Shown piece after piece: positions 27,901-39,900 of a DNA stretch of 64,000 bases. The notes beneath the pieces are model-generated. The model searched no databases and had not been told where the DNA came from. It saw nothing but the letters and a program-made list of their open reading frames with translations. Source of the DNA: Agelaius tricolor (lineage: Eukaryota > Chordata > Aves > Passeriformes > Icteridae); NCBI GenBank assembly GCA_023055355.1, contig JALJCS010000022.1, positions 9,161,001 to 9,225,000 on the forward strand. Direction: 5' to 3'. Within the stretch, counting starts at the first letter, position 1; each line of letters opens with the position of its first letter. The position numbers were made by a program, and so were the translations under genes.

Positions 27901-30900
27901 TTCAGGTTTTTCAAATATCCTTGTAAATAACCAGTAAAACCCAGGAATAACTTATGGCAGTGTTTAAAACTTATTTCTGTATACCTGTCCTATGCATTCA
28001 GAGCTTCTCTGTATTTAAATTTGTGTAGGCAGGGAACTGTTGGAGCTTATTTGTCTTAGGTACCATCTGTCAAAGGTTGTAACTTCAGCAAGATTCATAG
28101 CAATCTTTAACTCTGGAGCTATTTGTTATTGCATGGTGTAAATCTAAGCAAGTTGTGTAGCAGATGATGAGTGTTAAATAATTAAACTTTTGAACAGGTT
28201 ATTATTAACTTGGTGGACCAGACAGGCAGAGAGAAGATTATTGGAGATGCTTACCTTAAACAAGTTCTTCTCTACAACAATGCAAATCTGACTTATGTTT
28301 CATTTGACTTCCATGAGCACTGGTAAGAAACCTTTTGGAAATGTCACTTTGCATCTTTTTTATTGCCATGAAACGCAAGTATAAATGAGGAGAAGACTCA
28401 TTATTTCTACTTCTGCATGAGACACTGATTTTTAGACAGGAATACAGTTTTTAAACTAAAGCGCTATAAAATTTAAAACTTGGGTAACCAAGCTCTGCTG
28501 TTTGTGATATTGTGTCCCTGACCTGTTAAATATGCAGTTACTTATTGGGCAAAGCTTAATAGTCCCACATTTTAAGAGTTTCCTTAAACATGCCATGAAT
28601 GTAAAGCTGTGGCTGACCTGCTTTTTCAAGCCATGTAGCATTTTGCTTTTAATTCTCTATTTCTGTTTCTCTTGCTTGTTTCTATAAAAACACCATGGGT
28701 TCTTTCAGGACCCTGATGCTGTTATTTCAATATAAAAGACAGGGATTTTATCTTGATCCAGTGTGAGTAGTTGTTGTTTTCATGACTGCCCTCTGATGCT
28801 GCCCTGCTCACATGCCCTAGCATGTCATCTGTCACAGGCATGTATTTCTCCTGCTCCCCTCAAGCAGGCTGCATTTGTGGGGGATCTAAAGTGGTTTAAT
28901 CTTCACTTCCATACCTAATCTAGGGATTGCAGCTGGCCTGGGAGAGCATTACTGGCTGACTGAGTGTGGCATTAGTAGATACTGTCAGAGGGGGTGGTGG
29001 CAAGGGAAACCCCTCTCAGAGCAGTATTGGCCTTTGAGAGTTCTGTGGGACTGTTGGCACCCTGGATTGATTTGATAATCTTTTGTTTAGAGGAACTTTC
29101 ATTTTCCTTTATTTACTTTTTTCCTACAAACAGCTGCAGTGACCAGGACTGTTTCTGCACTGTGAGCAGGAGTGAATTGAGAACAATCCTGAAAAATAAC
29201 CAGATGGGGTAGGGGAAGGAGGAGGGATGTATCTCTAGGTGGTTTTCTCTGTAAAATCACTGGCAAAGCAGGACTCACCATCCCAGTTCCAAATCTACTG
29301 TAGTTATTTTTCTTGAGACTAAAATGAGAACAGAGTGTTGCACATGCCTGAATAGCTGCACACTTGCTCTTCCTAATGGAAGCAGCATTAAAAAATGCAA
29401 AGTCCTGAGAATTGAATGATCTTTTAACCTCTTGCCTTGGATTTGGACATTGAACTGTACTGCAAAATAGCTCTGAATCTTGGCTCCTGATTAAAGCTCA
29501 TTGCAGGAGGGAATGCTTGTCTCTCTCATTTAGCCAAAACCCCATATTTGTTAACAGTACAAATAAGATAAAGTTTTTCAGTAAAGTCACTGCTCTAGTT
29601 CAGACTAACTTTTGTGAAATTCTGTGTTTCAGCCGAGGAATGAAATTTGAAAATGTTCAAACACTGACTGATGCCATTCATGATATTATTCTTGACATGA
29701 AGTGGTGCTGGTAGGTACTTAACTGTTTTGAGACTAGTAGGAAACATCTGTAGAGGAAAACTCCAACAAAGAGTAGATATTCAGAGGCCTTAATTTTCTC
29801 CAAACCAATATGTTTTATATATTTCTCTTTTGGTGTCCAGCTTGTTTGTCAGAGTTTTTGTCTTCTGAAGTGTTGGTGTTCTACCCATGTGAAGGCAGAA
29901 ATTCTCAGGTGCTGTTTCCTGCCTGAGGTTTATTGCATTTCTGCATTTCACACTTTTAGGGTTGCTCACATTTAGTGTGAAACACTCAGTATTTGACCCA
30001 GAAGCCCTAGGATGGCAGCCTGACTGTTGACAGCAAGCAGAGATTAGTTTGAACTGATTAAAGTTCATACATTTGGGTAACAAGTGTGGCTGCAGCCTCA
30101 GTCAGTTGCTCTGTATTGTTCTGCGTTGCTGTCATTATCATTGGCTTCTCTGTTCTTGAAATTAAATGCCTTTGCTCTTGAAAACTTGTATTATGTATGT
30201 ATGACTTGAATTCAGCATCTGATTGCACTTCAAGTTTGTGGCCTCAGGATTTATATCCGATATCCAGCCTAGATTAAAGAGGAGGAGAAGTTGGAACGAG
30301 AGGAGTGAATTCAGTGTGGGGTGTGGCTGGGGTGTGAGTGCAGCCATAAACAGTGCTCCATGTGTAAAATGTTCTACTGTTTGTAGCAGCTGATGAATTA
30401 CACTGGGTTTTCAGTGTCTCAGTGTGCTTTTGTTCTCTCCCTGTTGGCAGGGTTGACCAAGCTGGGGTGATCTGTAAGCAGGAGGGGATTTTCCGGGTGA
30501 ACTGCATGGACTGCCTGGATCGCACCAACGTGGTGCAGGCTGCTATTGCCAGAGTGGTCATGGAGCAGCAGGCACGTACAACTGAGGGCTCTGCCAAGGG
30601 CTGAGTGCCTCACACCTTCATTTCTGTTCAGAGAAATCTGTGGTTTGAAAAATGCCAAACTGACCTCTACGAAAAAATCTGTGCAAAATACTTGAAGAGC
30701 CATTGTGGAAGTTTGTAGGCAGCCCCGACATGGGAAGAGAAGAGAATCTGACTCCATGTTTTAGAAGGCTGATTTATTATTTTATGATATATATATTATA
30801 TTTAAACTATACTAAAATAATAGAAGAAAGGATTTCAACAGAAGGCTAGCAAAGAAGGGAAAGGAATGGAATGATAACAAAGACTCGTGACTCTCACACA

Positions 30901-33900
30901 GTCTGAGACAGCTGGACTGTGTTTGGCTCTTAATTAAAAACAACCCTGAGACCAATCCCAGATGCACCTGTTGCATTCCAAAGCAGCAGATAATCATTGT
31001 TTACATTTTGTCCCTGAGGCCTCTCAGCTTCTCAGGAGAAAAAATCTTAAGGAAAGATTTTTCAGAAAATATCATGGCTACAAGCCATGAAGTCAAGAGG
31101 AATAATATATACAAATGCAAAACTTGAAATAATTATAGAACAGTGATGCCTCCTCTGTCCTCCTTCAGAAAGGACTGACTGTCCACAACTTGGAGAGGAT
31201 GGTCTTGTTTGGATTTAGTAATTTAAGTTATGTAGGAATACAGAGTTTAGAAACAGGACACCTTCTCCCCCAATTGCCTCACTGAAATGATATTGAAGGA
31301 CTAAAATCTAACAAGTTGGGTGGTATTTTAGGAGCTTTGAAGTGAAATACTGTGATGCAGCAAGTAGGGAGATGAGTTGTCCCTTCTGTGTGTAGAGGAA
31401 TAATGAATTCATGATGTAAATAGCCCTGATGGCTGTGACTGTTGTGCTGTGGAATAGTTCTCCCTGTACAGAGGAGGGATTTCCAAGCAGACTGAGAGTA
31501 CTTTCCTTTAGTTTTCCTCTTTGCTCAGGCCCTCACTTGTTTTCTAGAAGCTCAGTGGTGACTCTATTCCCTGACACAGTACTGCTACAGACATAATGCA
31601 GACTTAATATTCTGTAACTGGAACATCAAAGCCCCAGTCACAGCCCAAAATGAGCAAACCTGATTACGATTAAAGCGAAGGAGAAAGGATGAAGTGGGCC
31701 CTTCATTAGGGTGAAAAGGGACTGGATCTGGCCATTGTACCTGGCAATTCCTCTTTGTGATCTGCTGTTGTGAGCTCCTGACATAGGATCAGCAATCTCA
31801 CTGTCATTACTTTAAAATGGGATTTCTATTCAGGGTAACTCTCGAGTTCCAAGGCAATTCTTTGAAAAACAAGAGCGTTACAGATTGTTGTGAAGAGGCT
31901 AAATCATTACTGAGGTGTGAGCTTGTGATGTGCTGCATCATTGTCATCCTGGAGCTGAAGTACTTGGGAATCATTAATGACTGAGAAATGCCCCGAGCAT
32001 TGCAGGGGCAGTGGCATGGAGTGAAGGACTCTGGGTTCATGTACCTCACACTTCTCTTCCTTGCAACCACTGCTTTCTCTCATCTGGGAACTTGAAGGGC
32101 TTTCAGAGTTAATGAGCAGCTCTGTGTTAATTTTCATCTAGCTTGCAAAGAGTGCTTGAGCAGCTGTAAATGGAAGTTTTCTTATTCCAAGTTATCCCTA
32201 TCATTTATTGACTGCACTGCAGTTATATGTGCTGCTCTGCCCACTCAGTGTGTGTACAAAGCCTGATGTTGGTGTTGTACCCAAGGCTTATCTGGGGAAA
32301 ACTGAAGGACTGGGTGTTCTAAGAGGGAGAGATCTTCCTCTAGTATCAGTGACAAGCAGTAACTGTCCAAAATGTGCAAGCACTCATAATAAACCAACAT
32401 AAGAAGTTAGTTTTATTTGTTTTCCGACCCTTGAGGTCATGAATGCCTTTGCAATAGAAGACATATTAACTTGTTTATTTTAAAATTGTGGTATCTGTTT
32501 CTTGGATGGTTCTCTATTGAAAAATTTCCTATATCTTGAGAATCTCCAGTAGCTTGTTTTCCTTCAGCTAATTTTTTTGATGATTGACTTAACATCCATA
32601 ATTAATGTTCCTGCTGCCTCCAGTGGTGTGATGTTTAGCAATAAACCACCAATTCATTAATTTAATCTGACAAATCAGCACAATGGCTTCCTCCCCCCAT
32701 CACACAAAATCTAACACTTAAACACTTGGCAAACGCTTCCATTCACTTCACTGAGCTCTGACACTGAGAATGACTTTTACTTTGGGCACTGAATTAATCC
32801 ATATGTCAAATTCCAGCTCAAAAAACTGGGTGTGATGCCACCAGAGCAGCCTCTGCCAGTGAAGTGCAACAGGATCTACCAGATCATGTGGGCCAACAAC
32901 GGCGATGCCATCAGCCGGCAGTACGCGGGCACGGCAGCCCTGAAGGTAAGGGGGAGCCTCCCTGCCCCCAGCAGTGCCTGGGGATACAGGGCTCATGGGC
33001 ACTGCAAAACCCTGGGATATTGTCTGGGGTTGAAAGGGTTTCCTGCTAAGGAAGGCAGGAGCCTCCCTTGATAGGGAAAATGTAAACCCACTCCCTCCAA
33101 ACTGTTATTGTTTGGAAATTAAGGGGCTCTCAGGCAAAGATACAGGAATAGGAATAACAGAATAACAGTTCTTTACTAGGAAAATCAAAAATACAAATGC
33201 AATAGTACAAAAAAAGCACTCACAGAGTCAGAACAGGCCCTGTTCCCCTGTGTGTCAGGGGGTGGCACAGCCCCATCCCATGGGGGCTCAGCCCTCCTGC
33301 AGTGCCAGCTGTGGCTCTGCTGGAGCAGGGATCCTGCACAAGGGGGGAGTTTTCCTCTGCAGCTCCAGGGCTGCTGGAGATGGGCCTGGGCTCCCTCTGG
33401 CCATGCAGGGCAGCAGAAGCTGCTCCTCTGGGAATGCACTGGGCAAAGGCTGCTGGGCTGTCCCAAACCTCAGATTGTACCCAGGTAGGAATGCTTGGCT
33501 CCTCCCCTGGGCGGAGCATCTCCCCCTGGGATGATGGAATTGGATCAGCCATGCAGGGACACTCAGTGGCCATGAACAGCGGAGATCTCCTGGAGGAAGG
33601 ATGGCTTGTGGGAGAGATAAAGAAAACTGCCCCATGAACAGAAGTGATAACTGTCCCATCTCTAACAGATGGCAATAGAATACACACCCCCAGCCACATC
33701 TTGCATCTCCAACCTAAGACAGATATTTAAAAGTTCACCAAGTTCTCTGTGTGGTTTTGTTCTGGAGAGATGAGGCTTTGCAATGGAAGGTTTTGTGTTG
33801 TGCATGGTGTGAGTCAGAGAAGAGTTGAGTGCTCCCTGCACTTCACCTTCATTCTGTTCTCTTCAACAAAAACCACAGCAGGGATAAGAGATTGAGAGAT

Positions 33901-36900
33901 ATTATTACATCCATTTATATTTTATCATGGTTATAGTACTTCTAAGCAATAACAATACTTAAAGAATACTCTAAAGTTCTGGAGATCAAGCTATGTAGGT
34001 AAATGGGTGATATTAATTAGCTGTATTTTCTAAGGACTCTTCTTAAGTAGCTGTAATGCACTCTGTGTACCAAGATCAAGCATGAAACTCCTTGCTCTGT
34101 ACTTCCACTGCTTTGAAAAGTCATAGAATTTGAGGTGTTTGCTGTGTGTAACTGGTGGAACAAATTTTAGTAGTGTTTGCATTTGGCATAAGAAAAATCA
34201 TTATGGTGGAAATGCTTAACACTTAAATCTCTCTGTAAATATCTCTACTGAGCTTTGATTAGTTTGCACTAATATTAGATTGCACTAATAAAAGCCTAAC
34301 ATGCTTGTTTTCATTGTGTATATTAAACTTTAAATCTGAAGTGCAGACCTCAATTTATCGATCTAAATTTTCAGCCCTTCTGCTGGAAGACTTCTCCACA
34401 CACTGTTGAGGTTCATGGATTAAATTAATTATTTTTAATTGTGGTACTTCTTTTAATTTGAAAGTGAAACACATTTGAAATATTCTTCATAGGAGTTGAT
34501 GTTGCTTTTAGAACTGCACTGTGCCAGTGTGTCTCTGAAAATAGAATCCTCTAATGAAGTGTAACTACAAAAACAACTTTTTATTCAAATTCTAAGCCTT
34601 CTGTGGCCTAGAAACTTTCTTTTGTTTCTGAGGTTGTGAGGATATGTGCTGCTTTCCCCCAGTATGTTATGTTTGTCTTATTTTGGTAGCAAAAGCAGTG
34701 AGATGAAAACCATTTTTCAGTAAGCTTCAGTCTTCTCTACTCTTCCAGTAGTGTTCCTTTTACATTAAAGGCCAAAAAAATAAAGGGATTTTTTCTCTTG
34801 GAGGTATTGAAGCATCACAGTGATTGATGTATTTAAAGTCCTGCTTCAATGTTAGCTGGCTTATATGTCCAGATTTGTCTTCTGTTGGAATTTCCTACTG
34901 AAATTGTAAGTCTATATAGAACACAGGATTCTCTGCAGAGGCAATGCCAGAAGAAGCTCTTTGAAAGAAATCAATATTTTCAACTTCTGTATGAAATAAT
35001 TACTTGAAGATAATTCCTGAGTTTCCATCTATTCAGTTCTGAGTTTCAGAGTGCCAAATCCTTTGAGCTGAGCCTGCTGCTCCAAAGTTTGATGTAAAGA
35101 TTTGCATGTTGTGTGTGACAGGGTGACTTCACAAGGACTGGTGAAAGGAAGCTGGCAGGGGTGATGAAGGATGGAGTGAACTCTGCAAACAGATACTACC
35201 TGAATCGTTTCAGGGATGCTTACAGGCAAGCAGTCATAGGTAAGAGCACAATTTCAACCCAGCTGAGCTGTGGTATTTAGAAAAGATTATTAAATCATAC
35301 TGGTTTTGTCTTTCTGACTGATTTTTTTTCCCTGTTGCTTAAAAGCATTGTGACTGGGTACATGTCTGTACTGGACTCTACAAGGAACAGTCTCACTTTG
35401 GAATTTAAGCAACACTCAATTCAGAGGAATTGCATGCACTGTGACTCATTGGAGACTTTGCCCCAGCTTCATTTTAGCATTAAATGTCTTCTAGCATCTC
35501 TTTTTTTTAAGACAAAGTTAAATTTATGTAGCAAGTATCTCTTAAAATCATGAGGAACTCTTGTTTTCCACTGAAAGTAGTGTGACACCTTCTGAGTTTT
35601 CAATTAAGGAAGCATTCTCTTCAGAAAGACTACCAAGAGCATCATTAAAATGCAGCATTTGGAAGGAATTTACAAACTCTTACCATGTATCACTTTTAAC
35701 TGTTTCTTGCTTGATATTTCCTGGGGTTTATTTAGATTTGATGCAGGGCATCCCTGTGACAGAGGACCTGTACTCCATATTTACAAAAGAGAAGGAGCAC
35801 GAAGCCCTGCACAAGGAGAACTTGAGGAGCCACCAGGAATTGATCAGCCAGCTGCTGCAGAGCTACATGAAACTGCTCTTGCCAGATGATGAAAAATTCC
35901 ATGGAGGTTGGGCACTCATTGACTGTGACCCAAGGTTTGTTGGACAGAGTTAAAATTGATCAGCTGCTACTCTGACAGCTCTGTTAATTACTACTGATGT
36001 TAAAAGGTTTTGATAGCTGATATGTGAGCAGTTCTGTAGACAAGGACAAGAGTGCTTGAAGGGTTTGAACACTTGTAAAGGGAAAAGTCATCTAGACATG
36101 TGCTTTCCCCAAAGTGCCATAAAAATGGTGCATGCTGGAATGACCTTTGAGAGATCATCTGGAAATGGATGGATGTGGTCAATATTGCCAAAATGTGGCC
36201 ATGAAGAGAACTTGTGGAACTGAGGGTGGTTAAAAGGGAGTGCTTGAGGAGCTGTTGTTCCTTAATGCTTTATAGGGAAAGTGTAATTGAACTGATCAGA
36301 TTGGATCCTTGGGGAATGAGTCAGCAGCTGGACAGTCTGGATTTCTGTTCATGGAAAGTAATGAGCATAAACTCTGAACTTCACTCCTTATCAAGTTCAG
36401 AGTTCAGGAGCTTGCAAGAGAAAAATAGTGGCTAGATCTCCTGCAGGTTATACTTCAGCATCTAAAAATAGCAGAGCAGGTTGTTATGACAGCTATTCAA
36501 TTCAGGGCACAGGCTCATCACCCTCACTGAGTCTGAGGTATTTTTCCATTTCTCTGGTAGCATTTTTAATAGCTTGTGGGCTTTCTATTTATTTTTGGAC
36601 CTTCTGCTGACATATTTGAGCTGTTAGGTAACTTGAGGTTTGAGAGAAACTGTTGCTTACATGGATTTGATAACACACTGTGATTGAAACTTCTTGTAAC
36701 TTGGGTTCAGCTCTCAAAGAGTGTCCCCAAAACACACTGGGCACAGGTTACAGCTCTGCAAATAAAACCTTCTACCCTGTATTTATTTTCCTTCCCTTCA
36801 GTCTCATCGATGCCACTCATAAGGATGTGGATGTGCTGCTTTTACTTTCAAACTCTGCCTATTATGTGGCCTAGTAAGTTACCACTTTCCCTTACTCTGT

Positions 36901-39900
36901 GTAGTTTCTTTTAGCAGCTCTGCTTTAGATTAGTAGGAAGCACTAAATTCTGTTTTTTTTTCTAGTTACGATGATGAAATCGACAAAGTGAATCAGTACC
37001 AAAGGTTAAGTCTTGAAGCTCTGGAAAAAATAGAAATAGGTAAGAAAACAGTCACTCTGTCGTTTTTTGAAAGCTCTTAACAATGGCTTGAGCACTTACC
37101 AAAGCATCCTACAAATGTATTGAAGCAGCAGGCCTTGAAGTGGGGCACATGCCCTGGGCACCCCACCCAGAAATGGCCCCTCTGGCTGGTAACAGATGCC
37201 AGGCTCCTCCTGCTGCTGGAAATGGAAGCTTTGATCACTGGAAGGTTCTAAAATTTTCCCTCTTTCAAACTCCTAAAAGAGCCACGGAGCCATCCAAACA
37301 GATTTCATTGTTTATCAAATGGCAGTAACGATTTTGCCAACTTCTGTAATGAGTCATGGGTTTGTGCATTCAGGGCTCTCTTCCTTTGATCCAAACACAG
37401 CTACTGGCTCAGAATTGTACTTCAGATCTGTTTCACAGCCTTGTAAATCTTCTTTCTCAAGGGCTGATAACAAACATGCTGTTACAAAAGCACCTTATGA
37501 TGCTGGTTTAATTTATTTGCTATAGAATGTAACATCTGCAGGTTAAATACAGCATTTTCTGCTGGAAGCATTAAAGATGTGTGATGTCTTTAAATCATGA
37601 AAAAGGTGATCCAGGTGGGGAGAAGGGAGTGTGTGGCCTCCTGATGGAGTTTAATCCTCCATTACACAACACACAGTGATTTCATCATCTCCTGCCTAAC
37701 TTTCACTGTGTCTGTGCAATTTCTGAGCATTCAGGGGAAAGGTCTCCCTCACTTGTGTACTGGGGAGATTTGTATCCTGAGGCACAGAGCAGAGTCCAAC
37801 ATCTACATCCACACCTCATTTAATGTAGATTATGCAGTGCACTGAAGTACTGGTCTAAGTCTTGAAATTTCAATTACATCCCCCTGATAAAAATACTAGC
37901 TTTCCCTTTGATCCTTGCAGGAGCATTCCCTAAAACACCCACAGGATGTAAAAAGTGTAAAACTTTTTTTCCCTTCTATTTGAAATGGTGATCTGCAATA
38001 AACAATCAGGCTGGATTGTAACAGACATACAGAAAGTCTAATTGCTTTTTTTAAATTATTGATTGTTTAGTTAATGTGAAAATCTTTCATTTAAAGTGTC
38101 AGTCCTGCTCTTATGAAAACATGAAGCATTTTAGGCAGAAAAAGACTGTCAGCACTTACATAGCCTTAGGTGCAGGCTCTGCAGTATCTCTTTCAGTGTT
38201 TGGTTAAAGATTTCTCCTGGTTTCTCTCTCAGGGCCTGAGCCTACTCTCTTTGGCAAACCCAAGTTCTCTTGCATGAGGCTGCATTACAAATACAAAGAA
38301 ATGAGTGGATATTTTCACACTCTCAGGGCTGTGGCTCGCAGCCCAGAAGAAGATGGAAAAGGTTTGTGTCCTGTGTAGAAGTTTTAGACACAGAAGTGTA
38401 TCCAATGTGTTGGTGTTTCTCTAAAAAATGCTTGTTCTATTGCTCTCAAAATTTATCCTTCTTCAGAAATCACTCCAATAAAATCCTGTTGTGACATTGG
38501 AAAACAATTTAAAAAAATCACTCAGATGTTACTGTTTTAATAGAAAGAAGAATAAGTTTCTCTCTAGAACTTGAGTTATTTCCCTGTCCAGGTCTTTACT
38601 GCTTCAAAAACTTAGAAAATGAAGTTAAAATTAACTCCTAAAGAGGTAAAGAAATCGATTTCTTTAGTGAAATCAGTGTCTGGAAATGTTCTTGCTTGTT
38701 GTTTAACTAGATTAAACAAACACTAACAAGGGAAAAAATATCACTTCATACCTGGAGCACTGAGTTTTGTCAGCAAGGATTAGAATAAATAAAATTGCTT
38801 CTCTTCCTTCCCCAAACAAGGCACTGTGGCAGTGATTTGCTTAATGCTGAGTATTTAGGGCTGAAGGAGAGTTTATTTTTGAGGTTTGTCTTGTAAGCTT
38901 TAAATCAGAATTGCAACTTGAAGGGCACAACTGCTCTGCAGGGTGAAAGGAAAAAAAAGCAATAAAACCAAACAAAATTATGTTAAAATTAGACCTGATT
39001 CTTTGTAGATTGTGGAATATGGGTTTTTAAGGGTGTTTGTAAGGGTCTGACAGGCTGCTGCTTGGATTTCAGACACTCTTCAGTGCATTGCAGAAATGCT
39101 GAGAATCACAAAGCAAGCAATGGGAATGGATGTGCCCATTATTGAGAAGAAGCTGGAGAGGTGAGTTCCTCAATGATGTGATCCTTCTGTATCCCACCTG
39201 TGCTCTCATCTCAGCTGCTTCTCCCAGCTGAGTAGAAAGTGTAGCAAAAAACCTTGTTCTTTTTACAGGTATTGCCCTGAATATTGACTGAATATTTGCT
39301 AAATCTGGCTACTGGGTACAGACAAAGTTAGGGTTAAAAAAATGGAGAATTCAAATCCTTTTGTATCAAAAACTAAAGTGCCTGCAGAAACTGCCTGTTC
39401 CCCTTGTTTGGCTACTGTTCTGTATCAACCCTCCTTTGTTGGTTTCAGCTTGATTAGCTTATATTATTCTGTAAAAAAAAGGATTAAATTTATTATTTAT
39501 GTAAGAAAAGGGTAACTTAGGAACTGAAATGTCCATTTCTGTTACAGAAATAGACTGGAAGACAGTGTACACTTGGTGCTTTGATTGTACATTAAAGGTC
39601 TTCTTCCTCTTCTAGGAGGAGCAGCAAACCTCATGAGGATATCATTGGCATTCGGTCTCAGAACAGAGGGTCCCTGGCCCAAGGCAAGAATTATTTACTG
39701 AGCAAGTTCTCCTCCCTCAATCAAAAGGTGAAACAAACCAAATCCAACGTAAACATCAGCAACCTTCGGAAGCTGGGCAGCTTTGCCAAACCTGAAGTGA
39801 AAGTCAATTTCTTAAAGCCAAATTTGAAAGTGAATCTTTGGAAGTCGGACAGCAGCCTCGAAACCCTGGAGAACCCAGGGGTGGATCCGAAAGCCCCCAG

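Noticed and set aside
30704..31082. A retroviral gene remnant
   Set aside because: Only the LTR remains between the duplicated target sites. No gag, pol or env motif can be read in any frame.
33220..33699. Open frames of 111-159 codons on both strands
   Set aside because: They lie entirely within the 701-bp solo LTR, which is non-coding.
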